Position numbers and translations under genes: made by a program. Positions 24,820 to 33,141 of a stretch of DNA of 45,690 bases are shown in pieces. Each line of letters starts with the position of its first letter. The stretch's first letter is position 1. The notes beneath the pieces are model-generated. The model did not search any database, was not told the DNA's origin, and saw only the letters and a list, made by a program, of their open reading frames with translations. Where the stretch lies: positions 19,715-65,404 of the forward strand of contig DYJN01000019.1 of NCBI GenBank assembly GCA_020723085.1, given 5' to 3'. The stretch comes from Arcobacter sp. GTDB lineage: Bacteria; Acidobacteriota; Terriglobia; Bryobacterales; Bryobacteraceae.

Positions 24820-26678
24820 GCCTGTTGCGCCTCCTGCTCGAGAATCTGTTCCGTCACCGTGCGGGCGTCCAGGGGAAGTCCGCCATAATATCGCACACTG
24901 CGCAGCTTGGCGAGCAGCCGGGCGGGCAGGTCCAGCCGCATCAGCCCCAGCAGTTGCGCGTCCCGGTTCTGGTCGATCACATACACCCGCTCGTGCTGCT
25001 CGAGAAACGCTTCCAGCTCCGGCGGGAACGGATACGCCGCCAGGCGCATCCAGCTCGCTGCAATCCCGGCTTCCCGGCTCAGTTGGTCCCGGCTCTCCTC
25101 CATCGCGTACCGCGACGTGCCTGCCCCCACGATGCCGATCTTCGCCCCCGCTGCCAGCGATTGCGCCGGCGGCGGCAGGTGCGCCCGCAGAGTCTGAAAC
25201 TTCCGCGCCAGGCGGTCGAGATTCGCCGTCCAGTCCTCGGGCTTCTCGCTGTACGTGGCGGCTTCCGTGTGCCCCGTGCCGCGCGTGAAGTAGGCGGCTT
25301 TCGCGTGCGGCGTACCCGGCAGCGTCCGGTACGGCACGCCGTCGCCGTCCACGTCCTTGTACCGGGCGAAGCCGCCCAGCCGCTCCAGATCCTCCGCCGT
25401 CAGTACCTTGCCGCGCTGCATCGGCTTTTCGGGATACGGCAGCGGATCCGACATCCAGTAGTTCATCCCCAGGTCGAGATCCATGTTGACGAACACCGGC
25501 GTCTGGAACTGCTCCGCCAAATCGAATGCCTCCACCGCCATCGTGAAACATTCCTCGGGCGACGACGGGAACAGGATCGGATGGCGCGTGTCGCCGTGCG
25601 AAAGGAACGCGTTCTTCAGCGTGTCGCCCTGCGCCGTGCGCGTCGGCAGCCCCGTGGACGGTCCCATCCGCTGCACGTCGATCAGCACCACGGGAATCTC
25701 CGCGAAGCATGCCAGCCCGACAAATTCCGACATCAGCGAGATGCCCGGTCCCGACGTGCAAGTCATCGCCCGCGCCCCCGCCCAGCCCGCTCCCACCGCC
25801 ATGCCGATGCTCGCCAGCTCGTCTTCCGCCTGCACGATGGCGTAGGTCGCCTTGCCCGTCTCCGGATCGCGCCGGAACCGCTCCATGTAAGTGATCAGCG
25901 CCTCCGCCAAGCTCGACGACGGCGTGATCGGATACCACGTGCACACCGTCACACCGGCGAACATGCATCCCAGCGCCGCCGCCGTGTTGCCCTCGATCAC
26001 CAGCTTGCCCGCCGTGCATTGCATCCGCTCCACACAGCAGGCGTCCGTCTTCACGAGGTTCGACCGCGCATAGGCGATGCCCGCCTCGACCGCGCCCCAG
26101 TTCAGGTCCGCCGCCTTCTTCTTCCGCTCGCCGAACTGCTTGTACAACGCCTTGCGGATCTCTTCCGGCTCGATTCCCAGCAGCTCGGCCAGGATGCCCA
26201 CGTAGATCATGTTCCGCACGAGCTTCCGCAGCTTCGCTTCCGGACACACCGGCGCGACAAGCTTGTCGAAAGGCGCTGCGTAGAAGTGCAGATCGTTCCG
26301 CAGCGATGCCAGCTGCAACGGCTCGTCGTACAGAACCGCGGCGCCCGCCGGCAGATTCATCACATCCTCGCGCGCCGATTCCGCGTTCATCGCCACCAGA
26401 AAGTCGATCTCTCTCTTCCGTGCGATGTAGCCGTGGCGGCTGGCGCGGATGGTGAACCACGTCGGCAGCCCCTGTATGTTGGACGGGAACAGGTTCTTGC
26501 CCGAAACGGGCACGCCCATCTGGAAGATGGACCGCATCAGCACGAGGTTCGCCGTCTGGCTGCCGCTGCCGTTGACCGTCGCGACCTGAATGCTGAAATC
26601 GTTGACGATCCTCTCCTCGGAAGAGAAGCGGCTCGGCTGCTCCGCCGGCTTGGGCGGAAGCTGGTGGCTGGCTTGCAT
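24816..26678 (-). CDS. korA: 2-oxoacid:ferredoxin oxidoreductase, fused gamma-alpha subunit
   Basis: 620 residues. The gamma domain is at about 30-190 (ATVNGSGSQTANLVLMRSIFQMG, the CoA-side domain). The alpha domain starts at about 225 (NTAAALGCMFAGVTVCTWYPITPSSSLAEAL), followed by QAEDELASIGMAVGAGWAGARAMTCTSGPG. The fusion is the common two-subunit KorAB-type arrangement. AGGAGG lies 9 nt before the ATG and a TATAAT -10 at 26709-26714 lies upstream. It forms an operon with the beta subunit and a CBS protein and supplies reduced ferredoxin or runs the TCA-cycle 2-oxoglutarate step. Confidence 0.94.
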   Translation of the reverse strand: MQASHQLPPKPAEQPSRFSSEERIVNDFSIQVATVNGSGSQTANLVLMRSIFQMGVPVSGKNLFPSNIQGLPTWFTIRASRHGYIARKREIDFLVAMNAESAREDVMNLPAGAAVLYDEPLQLASLRNDLHFYAAPFDKLVAPVCPEAKLRKLVRNMIYVGILAELLGIEPEEIRKALYKQFGERKKKAADLNWGAVEAGIAYARSNLVKTDACCVERMQCTAGKLVIEGNTAAALGCMFAGVTVCTWYPITPSSSLAEALITYMERFRRDPETGKATYAIVQAEDELASIGMAVGAGWAGARAMTCTSGPGISLMSEFVGLACFAEIPVVLIDVQRMGPSTGLPTRTAQGDTLKNAFLSHGDTRHPILFPSSPEECFTMAVEAFDLAEQFQTPVFVNMDLDLGMNYWMSDPLPYPEKPMQRGKVLTAEDLERLGGFARYKDVDGDGVPYRTLPGTPHAKAAYFTRGTGHTEAATYSEKPEDWTANLDRLARKFQTLRAHLPPPAQSLAAGAKIGIVGAGTSRYAMEESRDQLSREAGIAASWMRLAAYPFPPELEAFLEQHERVYVIDQNRDAQLLGLMRLDLPARLLAKLRSVRYYGGLPLDARTVTEQILEQEAQQA

Positions 26679-27006
26679 CCCGGCCTGCCTCCTGACAGGT
26701 TTGCGTTCATTATATTGCTCCCGCCGCCGGCGCGCTACTTCGTCTGCGGACGCATGCAGCCCCGCATCCTGAACGGAAGCGCGCGGGAGCCGGCGTCAAG
26801 ACCGCAGCCTTGCGGACATGCATCGCGCAAGGGCATTTCCAGACAAGCGTCCTGCAAGCATGGCTTGCGCGCCGCCACGGCATCTGCGCCGGACGCCGCT
26901 CGCCGCTCCGCGCCGCCCGCGAGGATTGGAATCCGCCGGAGTATCGGCCTCGGCAAGCGATTCCCGCGCCGCGCCTGTCAAACTCCCCCGCCGCGCCCGC
27001 AAGCCC
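26679..27006. other. 328-nt intergenic stretch between SDR gene and korA; no gene seen
   Basis: It contains the korA ribosome site and a -10 hexamer TATAAT at 26709-26714 (minus strand). The remainder is GC-rich, with a small perfect hairpin GCAAGC-ATG-GCTTGC inside the run, and no open frame with a plausible start and ribosome site. It may include the 3' end of the SDR transcript. Confidence 0.5.
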
Positions 27007-27783
27007 TCAGCGCGCCGTGCTGCGCCGGTACACCTCGAGCGTGAACGGTCCCGCCGCGCTCGCCCCGCCGTCCACGCGCAGGATCTGCCCTGTCATGTAG
27101 CCCGCCTCCTCTGACAGCAGCCACTCCACCGCCGCCGCAACCTCTTCCGCGTTGGCCATGCGCTGCAGGGGAATCGTCCGCTCGCGCTCGCGCAGCCGCT
27201 CCGCCCCGTAGAGCCCCTCCAGCATCTCGTTCCACACCGGACCGGGCGCGACGGTGTTCACCGTGATCCCGTGGGATGCCAGCTCCACCGCCATCACCCT
27301 TGCCAGCGCCTCCACCCCCGCCTTCACCGCCGCGTACGCCGCAAAACCGAACTGCCCGAACGCCGCCGCAATCGTGGAAACGTGCACGATCCGCCCCCAC
27401 CGCTTCTTCGCCATCTCCCGCGCCGCCGCCTGCCCGCCATAGAACGCTCCGCTCAGATGAATGTCCACCAGCCGCTGCCACGTCTCCGGCGAGAACTCCA
27501 GAAACGGCTCCATCTTCACCAGCCCCGCATTGCTGATCCAGGCGTCCAGCCGCCCGGTCTTGTCCACGGCGAAACGCGCCAGCGCCTCGCTGGTCTCCCT
27601 CAAAGCAATATCGCCAAGAAATGTTTCCGCCCCTACGCCGCACTCCGCTTGCACGGCTTGCGCCCGCGCGGCATCCGTTCCGTGAATCACGACGCGCCAG
27701 CCTGCCCGCGCCAGACGCAGCGCCATCGCCCGTCCCAGCCCTTTCGTCGAACCCGTCACCACCGCCGTCCGCTGTTCCGGCAT
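27007..27783 (-). CDS. Short-chain dehydrogenase/reductase (classical SDR)
   Basis: 258 residues. TGSTKGLG at 10-17 is the nucleotide-binding loop, Asn85-Ala-Gly the structural NAG, Ser136, Tyr150 and Lys154 the catalytic triad (FAAYAAVKAG). The tail EEAGYMTGQILRVDGG is typical. Family members are NAD(P)-dependent alcohol or 3-oxoacyl reductases; the substrate cannot be inferred. It stands alone on the minus strand between the oxidoreductase operon and the divergent TonB-receptor gene. Confidence 0.93.
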   Translation of the reverse strand: MPEQRTAVVTGSTKGLGRAMALRLARAGWRVVIHGTDAARAQAVQAECGVGAETFLGDIALRETSEALARFAVDKTGRLDAWISNAGLVKMEPFLEFSPETWQRLVDIHLSGAFYGGQAAAREMAKKRWGRIVHVSTIAAAFGQFGFAAYAAVKAGVEALARVMAVELASHGITVNTVAPGPVWNEMLEGLYGAERLRERERTIPLQRMANAEEVAAAVEWLLSEEAGYMTGQILRVDGGASAAGPFTLEVYRRSTAR

Positions 27784-27828
27784 GATTTCTTCTCCTCTTC
27801 ATCACACGAGTGGCACGCACACTTCGCT

Positions 27829-27834
27829 TATAAT
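27829..27834 (+). promoter_or_regulatory. Probable -10 element (TATAAT) of the TonB-receptor gene
   Basis: A perfect -10 hexamer 30 nt before the TTG start, with the ribosome site GAGGAG at 27851-27856 in between. No convincing -35 hexamer is seen upstream. Confidence 0.4.
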
Positions 27835-27863
27835 GATATTGATCCCATTCGAGGAGTCTCCCC

Positions 27864-30800
27864 TTGCTGAAAAAGATGGAAAACTGGATCCGCTACATTT
27901 GCGCTGTTGTGATCCTCGTGGCTGCGGCGCCTGTCAGCGCGCAGTCGCTCGCCGGTCTCGGGGCGATCAACGGTACGGTCCGCGATGCCACCGGCGCCGT
28001 GGTTCCCGGCGCGACGGTCGTCGTCGGCAATCCGTCGCTCGGCATCCGGCGCAACCTGGAAACCAATGAAGCCGGCCTGTTCGCGGCGCCCTCCCTGCCG
28101 CCCGCCACAGGCTATCAGGTCTCTGTCACCCGGCAGGGCTTCGCCCCGTGGGAGGCGAAAGAGATTCAGGTCCTCGTCGGTCAGAACGTGGCCCTGAACA
28201 TCGTCCTCGACGTGCAGGCGCAGACGCAGGAGATCACGGTCACCGACTCGACCCCCGTCGTCGATCAGCTCAAGACCGGCGTCTCGCAGGTGGTCGAGGA
28301 CCGCGACATCATGAACCTCCCGATCAACGGACGCCGCGTGGACAGCTTCGTGCTGCTCACCCCCGGCGTCACCGAGGACGGCACCTACGGTCTCGTCACC
28401 TTCCGCGGCATCCCCGGCGGCAATGCCTTCCTCACCGACGGCAACGACACGACCCAGGGCTACTACAACGAGAACGCGGGACGCACGCGTATCAGCTCCA
28501 ACATCAGCCAGGACGCCGTGCAGGAGTTCCAGGTGCAGAGCTCGGGCTTCGCCGCCGAGTTCGGCCGAGCCGTCGGCGGCGTCGTCAACACCGTCACCAA
28601 GAGCGGCACCAACAGCGTCCACGGCACCGGCTTCTGGTTCTTCCGCAACCAGGACTTCAACGCGCGGGACCGCTACGCCACGTTTATTCCGCCCGAGCGC
28701 CGCAACCAGGCGGGCGGCTCCATCGGCGGACCCATCCAGCGCGACAAGCTTTTCTACTTCTTCAACGGCGAGATCACGCGCCGCTACTTCCCTCTGGCCA
28801 GCTCGGTGACCAACCCGCAACTGTTCACCGCCACAGGGCAGTTCATCGGAACCTGCGGCGCCCCCGCCACCCCGCAGCAGTGTCAGAACGCCATCGATTA
28901 CTTCAAGCGCTTCTTCGGCCAGGTCGAGCGCAACGCCGACCAGAACGCCGTCTTCGGCAAGCTCGATTGGCGCCCCAGTGAGCGCCATACGCTGGCTCTC
29001 AGCGGAAACGTCATGAACTGGTTCTCCCCTAACGGCATTCAGACGCAGGCCACGCTGAACACCGGCGCGGGCGTCGGCAATAACGGCGACTCGAGCGTCC
29101 GCACGCGCTTCGCCCGCCTCTCCCACACCTGGCTGCTGACCCCCACTCTCGTCAACGAGGCCCGCTTCGGTTACATGAAGGACCGGCTTTACGACGGCGT
29201 CAATCCGAGGCTCGCTCCTCCCAATGGCCTCCTCGGACAGCTCAGCGTGCAGGGGCAGTCCAACCTCGGCGTCGCCACGTTCCTGCCGCGCGTGCAGCCC
29301 ACCGAAGACCGCTTCCAGTTCACCAACAACCTCACGTGGCTCAAGGGCCGCCACAACGCCAAGTTCGGCTTCGACTTCGCCCACACCAGGGACGTGGTCG
29401 ATCTGCTGTTCAACGGACGCGGCACGTACACCTATGCAACGTTCACCGCATTCGCTCAGGACCTCACCAACCTCGACGGCGCCAAGCGCTGGCAGCGCTA
29501 CACGCAGACTTTCGGCCGGCCCAGGATCGATTTCTTCATCCGCGACTGGAATTTCTTCGCCCAGGACCAGTTCAAAGTGAACAGCCGGCTGACCCTGAAC
29601 TACGGCGTGCGCTATGAATACGCGCAGTTCTACCAGCCGGACGTCATCAACCCGGACTATCCGCAGACCGGCCGCATCCGCCAGCCGAAGAAGAATTTCG
29701 CCCCGCGCGTGGGCTTTGCCTACAGCATCGGCAGCCAGGCCAAGACCGTGATCCGGGGCAGCTATGGCATCTTCTATGCCCGCATGCCCGGCGCGCTGCT
29801 CGGCAACCTGCTCCAGGGCAACGGCGTCGAGCAGCGGGCCATCACGCTCCAGAACAGCAATGCGGCGCAGCTCGCCGCCGGACCGGTGTTCCCCAACTTC
29901 CTCGCGGGCGATGGATCGGGACTTCCCGCAGGCACGTCCAGCATGGGCTTCGCCGCGCCGGATCTGGCCACGCCTTATACCCAGATGTGGGACTTCGGCA
30001 TCGAGCGGGAGATCACCCGCACGATGGGCATCACCGTCTCCTACATCGCCAGCCGCGGCGTGAAGTTCTTCACGACCCGGGATCTGAACATCGGTCCTAC
30101 CGCGCAGACCGTGACGTACAACATCCTCGACAGCGCCGGCCAATTGGTCGGCAACTATTCGACGCCTGTATACCTTTTCGCCAACCGCGTAGACAAACGG
30201 TACCAGCGCATCAACCAGCTCGAGAACGGCGGACGTCTCTGGTACGACGGTCTCGTCGTGCAGCTCCGCCGCCGCGCCGGGCGCTGGGTGCAGGGCAACG
30301 CTTCTTATACCTGGTCTCACGCGCGCGACCTCAACCAGGGCGCCGCCAACAACAACCTGTTCATCGCCACCGACTATCTGCGCACCCTCTCCAACGGCGA
30401 CTACGCCGGGCAGAAGGCAACCAGCCAGCTCGACCAGCGCCACCGTCTGGTGCTGAGCGGCGTCATCGCGCCGCCCCGGATCAAAACCGCCAGCCGCGCC
30501 GCCGACGCTCTGGTCAACGGCTGGAACCTGTCGATGATCGCCACCATCGCCAGCGCCCGCTATGCAACGCCGACTCTCCGCGTTGTCAGCCTGCCCTTCA
30601 AGGGCGCCGCCTTCAACAACACTCTGAACGGCTTTGGCGGCGATCTCCGCGTCCCCTTCTGGGCGCGCACGTCGATTCCCATCGACTCCATCGCGCGGCT
30701 GGACGCGCGGTTGTCAAAAGACTTCCGCCTGAACGAGCGGATGCGCGCCATGTTCGTCTTCGAGGCGTTCAACGTCTTCAACAACGTCTATAACACGAGC

Positions 30801-30935
30801 GTCTTCACGCAGGCGTTTCAGGCGCGTGGGACCAACATCACTCCTCTGCCCTTCGGCGGCGGCTCAGCCAGCCAGGGCTTCCCGGACGGCACGAACGCGC
30901 GCCGCGCACAGATCGGCGCCCGGTTCGTATTCTGA
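27864..30935 (+). CDS. TonB-dependent receptor with carboxypeptidase-regulatory-like N-terminal domain (Oar-like)
   Basis: 1023 residues starting at TTG 27864. GAGGAG lies 7 nt before the TTG but is too far from the next ATG at 27876, which supports the TTG start. The first about 27 residues are a signal peptide ending near VSAQS. Residues 33-118 form a CarboxypepD_reg Ig-like domain (AINGTVRDATGAVVPGATVVV). A plug region follows (NLPINGRRVDSFVLLTPGVTEDG, TFRGIPGGNAFLTDG) and then a long beta-barrel whose last residue is Phe (GARFVF), as in outer-membrane proteins. Oar-like receptors of Acidobacteriota are thought to import large ligands, often from polysaccharide or protein breakdown. A strong terminator follows. 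Confidence 0.92.
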   Translation: MLKKMENWIRYICAVVILVAAAPVSAQSLAGLGAINGTVRDATGAVVPGATVVVGNPSLGIRRNLETNEAGLFAAPSLPPATGYQVSVTRQGFAPWEAKEIQVLVGQNVALNIVLDVQAQTQEITVTDSTPVVDQLKTGVSQVVEDRDIMNLPINGRRVDSFVLLTPGVTEDGTYGLVTFRGIPGGNAFLTDGNDTTQGYYNENAGRTRISSNISQDAVQEFQVQSSGFAAEFGRAVGGVVNTVTKSGTNSVHGTGFWFFRNQDFNARDRYATFIPPERRNQAGGSIGGPIQRDKLFYFFNGEITRRYFPLASSVTNPQLFTATGQFIGTCGAPATPQQCQNAIDYFKRFFGQVERNADQNAVFGKLDWRPSERHTLALSGNVMNWFSPNGIQTQATLNTGAGVGNNGDSSVRTRFARLSHTWLLTPTLVNEARFGYMKDRLYDGVNPRLAPPNGLLGQLSVQGQSNLGVATFLPRVQPTEDRFQFTNNLTWLKGRHNAKFGFDFAHTRDVVDLLFNGRGTYTYATFTAFAQDLTNLDGAKRWQRYTQTFGRPRIDFFIRDWNFFAQDQFKVNSRLTLNYGVRYEYAQFYQPDVINPDYPQTGRIRQPKKNFAPRVGFAYSIGSQAKTVIRGSYGIFYARMPGALLGNLLQGNGVEQRAITLQNSNAAQLAAGPVFPNFLAGDGSGLPAGTSSMGFAAPDLATPYTQMWDFGIEREITRTMGITVSYIASRGVKFFTTRDLNIGPTAQTVTYNILDSAGQLVGNYSTPVYLFANRVDKRYQRINQLENGGRLWYDGLVVQLRRRAGRWVQGNASYTWSHARDLNQGAANNNLFIATDYLRTLSNGDYAGQKATSQLDQRHRLVLSGVIAPPRIKTASRAADALVNGWNLSMIATIASARYATPTLRVVSLPFKGAAFNNTLNGFGGDLRVPFWARTSIPIDSIARLDARLSKDFRLNERMRAMFVFEAFNVFNNVYNTSVFTQAFQARGTNITPLPFGGGSASQGFPDGTNARRAQIGARFVF

Positions 30936-30956
30936 CGCTCGCAGCCTCTCATCCGG

Positions 30957-30994
30957 AAGAGCCCGCGCACCCGCGCCGCGGGCTCTTTCCTTTT
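30957..30994 (+). terminator. Rho-independent terminator after the TonB-receptor gene
   Basis: 11-bp perfect stem AAGAGCCCGCG (30957-30967) and CGCGGGCTCTT (30977-30987), 9-nt loop, followed by a T-rich tail TTCCTTTT. Confidence 0.9.
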
Positions 30995-31011
30995 GGACAT
31001 CCCGGCCACGA

Positions 31012-31017
31012 TATACT
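31012..31017 (+). promoter_or_regulatory. Probable -10 element (TATACT) of secG
   Basis: TATACT directly after the upstream terminator and 55 nt before the secG start, the only promoter-like element between the two. The -35 region is weak. Confidence 0.4.
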
Positions 31018-31072
31018 GGTGGATTGAGTCGGATGGCGTCTTGCGGCGCCATGCGGCATCTCTGGAGTCTCC

Positions 31073-31444
31073 ATGATCATCCTGTTCACGATCATCCATG
31101 TGCTGGTTTGCCTGTTCCTGATCATCGTCGTGCTGCTGCAGAGCGGCAAGGCGGCCGACCTGGCTGGCGCGTTCGGAGGCATGGGTTCTCAGACCGCCTT
31201 CGGTCCCCGGGGCGCCGCCACGATTCTCTCCAAAGCCACGACGATCAGCGCGGCCGTGTTCATGCTCACTTCTCTTTCGCTGGCCATCCTCTATACCCGC
31301 GCAGGGCACGTCACCGGCTCGGTGCTCGACAAGGCGCCGGCTTCCCAAAGCGCGCCGGCCAAGCCTGCTACATCCACTCCAGCCATTCCTGGGCAGCAAC
31401 CCGCACCCGCGCAGCCGCAGGCTCCGGCTCCCGCCGGCAAGTAG
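31073..31444 (+). CDS. secG: Preprotein translocase subunit SecG
   Basis: 123 residues. Two hydrophobic spans, about 2-23 and 55-75, flank the conserved loop [24 protein letters not shown], which is diagnostic for SecG. The C-terminal 40 residues are Pro/Ala/Gln-rich and disordered, an extension common in this phylum. SecG sits beside SecYE in the inner membrane and stimulates translocation. TGGAG lies a few bases before the ATG. The tRNA-Leu gene begins 27 nt after the stop. Confidence 0.94.
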   Translation: MIILFTIIHVLVCLFLIIVVLLQSGKAADLAGAFGGMGSQTAFGPRGAATILSKATTISAAVFMLTSLSLAILYTRAGHVTGSVLDKAPASQSAPAKPATSTPAIPGQQPAPAQPQAPAPAGK

Positions 31445-31452
31445 CTCTGGCG

Positions 31453-31458
31453 TATAAT
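31453..31458 (+). promoter_or_regulatory. -10 element (TATAAT) of the tRNA-Leu gene
   Basis: Consensus hexamer 12 nt before the mature tRNA 5' end, right after the secG stop codon, so the tRNA has its own promoter. The -35 hexamer lies in secG coding sequence and is not clear. Confidence 0.5.
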
Positions 31459-31470
31459 GAAGATGGTTCT

Positions 31471-31557
31471 GCGGTCGTGGCGGAATTGGCAGACGCACTA
31501 GCTTGAGGTGCTAGCGGGAGCAATCCCGTGGAGGTTCAAGTCCTCTCGACCGCACCA
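31471..31557 (+). tRNA. tRNA-Leu, anticodon GAG
   Basis: 87 nt including an encoded CCA. Acceptor stem GCGGTCG/CGACCGC, anticodon stem CTAGC/GCTAG with loop TTGAGGT (anticodon GAG at 31505-31507), a long class II variable arm, and T-loop GTTCAAGTC. It reads CUC and CUU codons. Confidence 0.97.
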
Positions 31558-31573
31558 AGGTCTTTCGCCCCAT

Positions 31574-31630
31574 GGGGGACGGCGCACCTCCCACCCTCCA
31601 TTCCCCGCCCCGCCGTCCCCCGCTTCTCTT
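31574..31630 (+). terminator. Hairpin after tRNA-Leu, probable terminator
   Basis: Perfect 11-bp stem GGGGGACGGCG (31574-31584) and CGCCGTCCCCC (31611-31621) around a C-rich 26-nt loop, followed by CTTCTCTTT. The large loop and imperfect T-tract lower confidence. Confidence 0.55.
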
Positions 31631-31762
31631 TCCCCAGGCTCCCCTGTTTCTGGCAGCTTCACCGCATCTTCACGGTGAGCCAATTCCGCTGCCGGAACAC
31701 GTAATCTGATAGGGGCGGTGCTTCGCCGCGCTTGGTTTGTGGCGGCCCCTCCACTTTGTGTC

Positions 31763-31768
31763 TATAAT
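31763..31768 (+). promoter_or_regulatory. -10 element (TATAAT) of the PP2C gene
   Basis: Perfect hexamer ending 11 nt before the GTG start at 31780, so the expected leader is about 5 nt. An AGGGAAG follows but is too close to the GTG to be a normal ribosome site. The -35 is weak. Confidence 0.45.
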
Positions 31769-31779
31769 CTCAGGGAAGC

Positions 31780-32487
31780 GTGCTCTCTTCTTTCGGATTG
31801 AGTGACCTCGGCTGCGTCAGGACCAACAACGAGGATTCCTTCCTCGTGGATCTTGAGCTGGGGCTTTACATCGTCGCCGATGGCATGGGTGGCGCGGAGG
31901 CCGGCGAGGTCGCCTCGCAGTTGGCTGTCCAGAGCGTCCACTCGTTTCTCAAGTCCACCTCCATCCGCGACTCCGACACCCTCGTGCGCGCTATCGAGCA
32001 TGCCAATCAGCGCATCTTCGACGCCGCCAACGCCGATGCCCGCCTCAAGGGTATGGGCACAACGCTCGTCTGCCTCCTCGAGACCGGCGGCGATTGCATC
32101 GTTGCCAACGTCGGAGACAGCCGCGCCTGGCTCCTGCTGGGCGAGACCCTGGAACAGCTCACTCAGGATCAATCCTGGGTCAATGAAGTCGGCCGCCCCC
32201 TCGGCATCAGCGAGGAAAACCTCCGCGTCCACCCCATGCGCCATGTTCTGACCATGGCTCTGGGCGTCGGCCCGGAAGTCCGGGTTCAGGTCTTTCCCGT
32301 GGACCTGCCCCCTGGCAGCCTGGTTCTCCTCTCCAGCGACGGCCTCCACGGGGTCGTTTCCGAAGAAGAAATCCGAGAGACGTTACTTCACCCGATATCT
32401 TTGGAGCATCGCGCCCACTTACTCATTGAAGCGGCCAGGGCTGCCGGCGGTCCGGATAACATCACCGTTGTCCTGATCCAGCATTAG
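31780..32487 (+). CDS. PP2C-family serine/threonine protein phosphatase
   Basis: 235 residues starting at GTG 31780, where the sequence LSSFGLSDLGCVRTNNEDSF fits the family N-terminus. All metal and phosphate motifs are present: NNEDS, VADGMGGAEAGE, GTTLV, ANVGDSRAWL, LTQDQSW, SSDGLHGVVSEEEI and GGPDNITVVL. It is a soluble Mn/Mg-dependent phosphatase that reverses bacterial Ser/Thr kinase signalling; no kinase gene lies in the window. The next two genes encode exported Ig-like proteins and may be on the same transcript (31-nt gap). Confidence 0.96.
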   Translation: MLSSFGLSDLGCVRTNNEDSFLVDLELGLYIVADGMGGAEAGEVASQLAVQSVHSFLKSTSIRDSDTLVRAIEHANQRIFDAANADARLKGMGTTLVCLLETGGDCIVANVGDSRAWLLLGETLEQLTQDQSWVNEVGRPLGISEENLRVHPMRHVLTMALGVGPEVRVQVFPVDLPPGSLVLLSSDGLHGVVSEEEIRETLLHPISLEHRAHLLIEAARAAGGPDNITVVLIQH

Positions 32488-32518
32488 GGCCCGCCGCCCG
32501 AGAGGCAGGTGTTCCATC

Positions 32519-33139
32519 ATGCGTGATTTGTGTCCCCTGTGGCGCTTCCTCTGCGCCCTGTCGGCCGCCGCGGCCATGGCCGTTTCGGCCCAGGAGCCGC
32601 TGCGTATCGGCATCGTGGAAGGGGCCGGCGCCGTCGTCCCCGCAGGGGCGTTCTCTTCCAGGCGCTTCGCCGTCGTGGTCAGGAATGGCGCCGGTAAACC
32701 GCTCCCGGGCGTCACAGTCCGCTTCCGGCTGCCCTCCGACGGCCCTACAGGCAACTTCGCCAGTGGCTTGCGCACCGAATCTACGGTCACCGGAGCCAAG
32801 GGCGAGGCCTCAATTTACGGCATCCAGTGGGGCGCGGCGCCGGGCAAGCTCGAAATCTCCGTCGCCGCCGTTTCCGGCAGCCTCCGCGCTGAGACTCGGA
32901 TCCCGGTCGAGATCTCTGCCACGGCTCAGCTTGCCCGTGAAGACCGCCGCAACCCCGCTTACCGGGCGCCCTCCGGCTCAAAGAAGTGGCTCATTCTTCT
33001 CGCTGCCGGCGCTGGAGCCGCCGCCGGAATCGCCTTGTCCGGAGCAAAGAAGGGCGGCGCGCCCGCCTACTCGCCTCCCGCCGCCGTGGTCGTCACCCCG
33101 ACCATTGGAACCCCCACGATCTCGATTGGGAAGCCCTGA
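32519..33139 (+). CDS. Exported bacterial Ig-like (Big-1-type) protein with C-terminal membrane segment
   Basis: 206 residues. Signal peptide at 1-24 (AAAAMAVSAQ). Residues about 28-132 have an Ig-like pattern: FAVVVRNGAGKPLPGVTVRFRLP then TGAKGEASIYGIQW and PGKLEISVAAVSG, as in Big-1/invasin-type domains. A hydrophobic span at 156-174 (WLILLAAGAGAAAGIAL) between lysines suggests anchoring, and a Pro/Thr/Val-rich tail follows. Function unknown; a cell-surface role is inference. The next gene begins 2 nt after the stop. Confidence 0.78.
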   Translation: MRDLCPLWRFLCALSAAAAMAVSAQEPLRIGIVEGAGAVVPAGAFSSRRFAVVVRNGAGKPLPGVTVRFRLPSDGPTGNFASGLRTESTVTGAKGEASIYGIQWGAAPGKLEISVAAVSGSLRAETRIPVEISATAQLAREDRRNPAYRAPSGSKKWLILLAAGAGAAAGIALSGAKKGGAPAYSPPAAVVVTPTIGTPTISIGKP

Positions 33140-33141
33140 CC

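Noticed and set aside
24820-26460. A single longer beta-subunit protein that would extend korB upstream through korA
   Set aside because: The upstream half is low-complexity, Gly/Arg-rich and out of phase with the conserved alpha subunit; the real start is the ATG at 24819 that overlaps the alpha stop codon.
27828-30443. Minus-strand frame of 871 codons opposite the TonB-receptor gene
   Set aside because: No signal peptide or domain and unlike any family; the plus strand encodes a well-motivated outer-membrane receptor.
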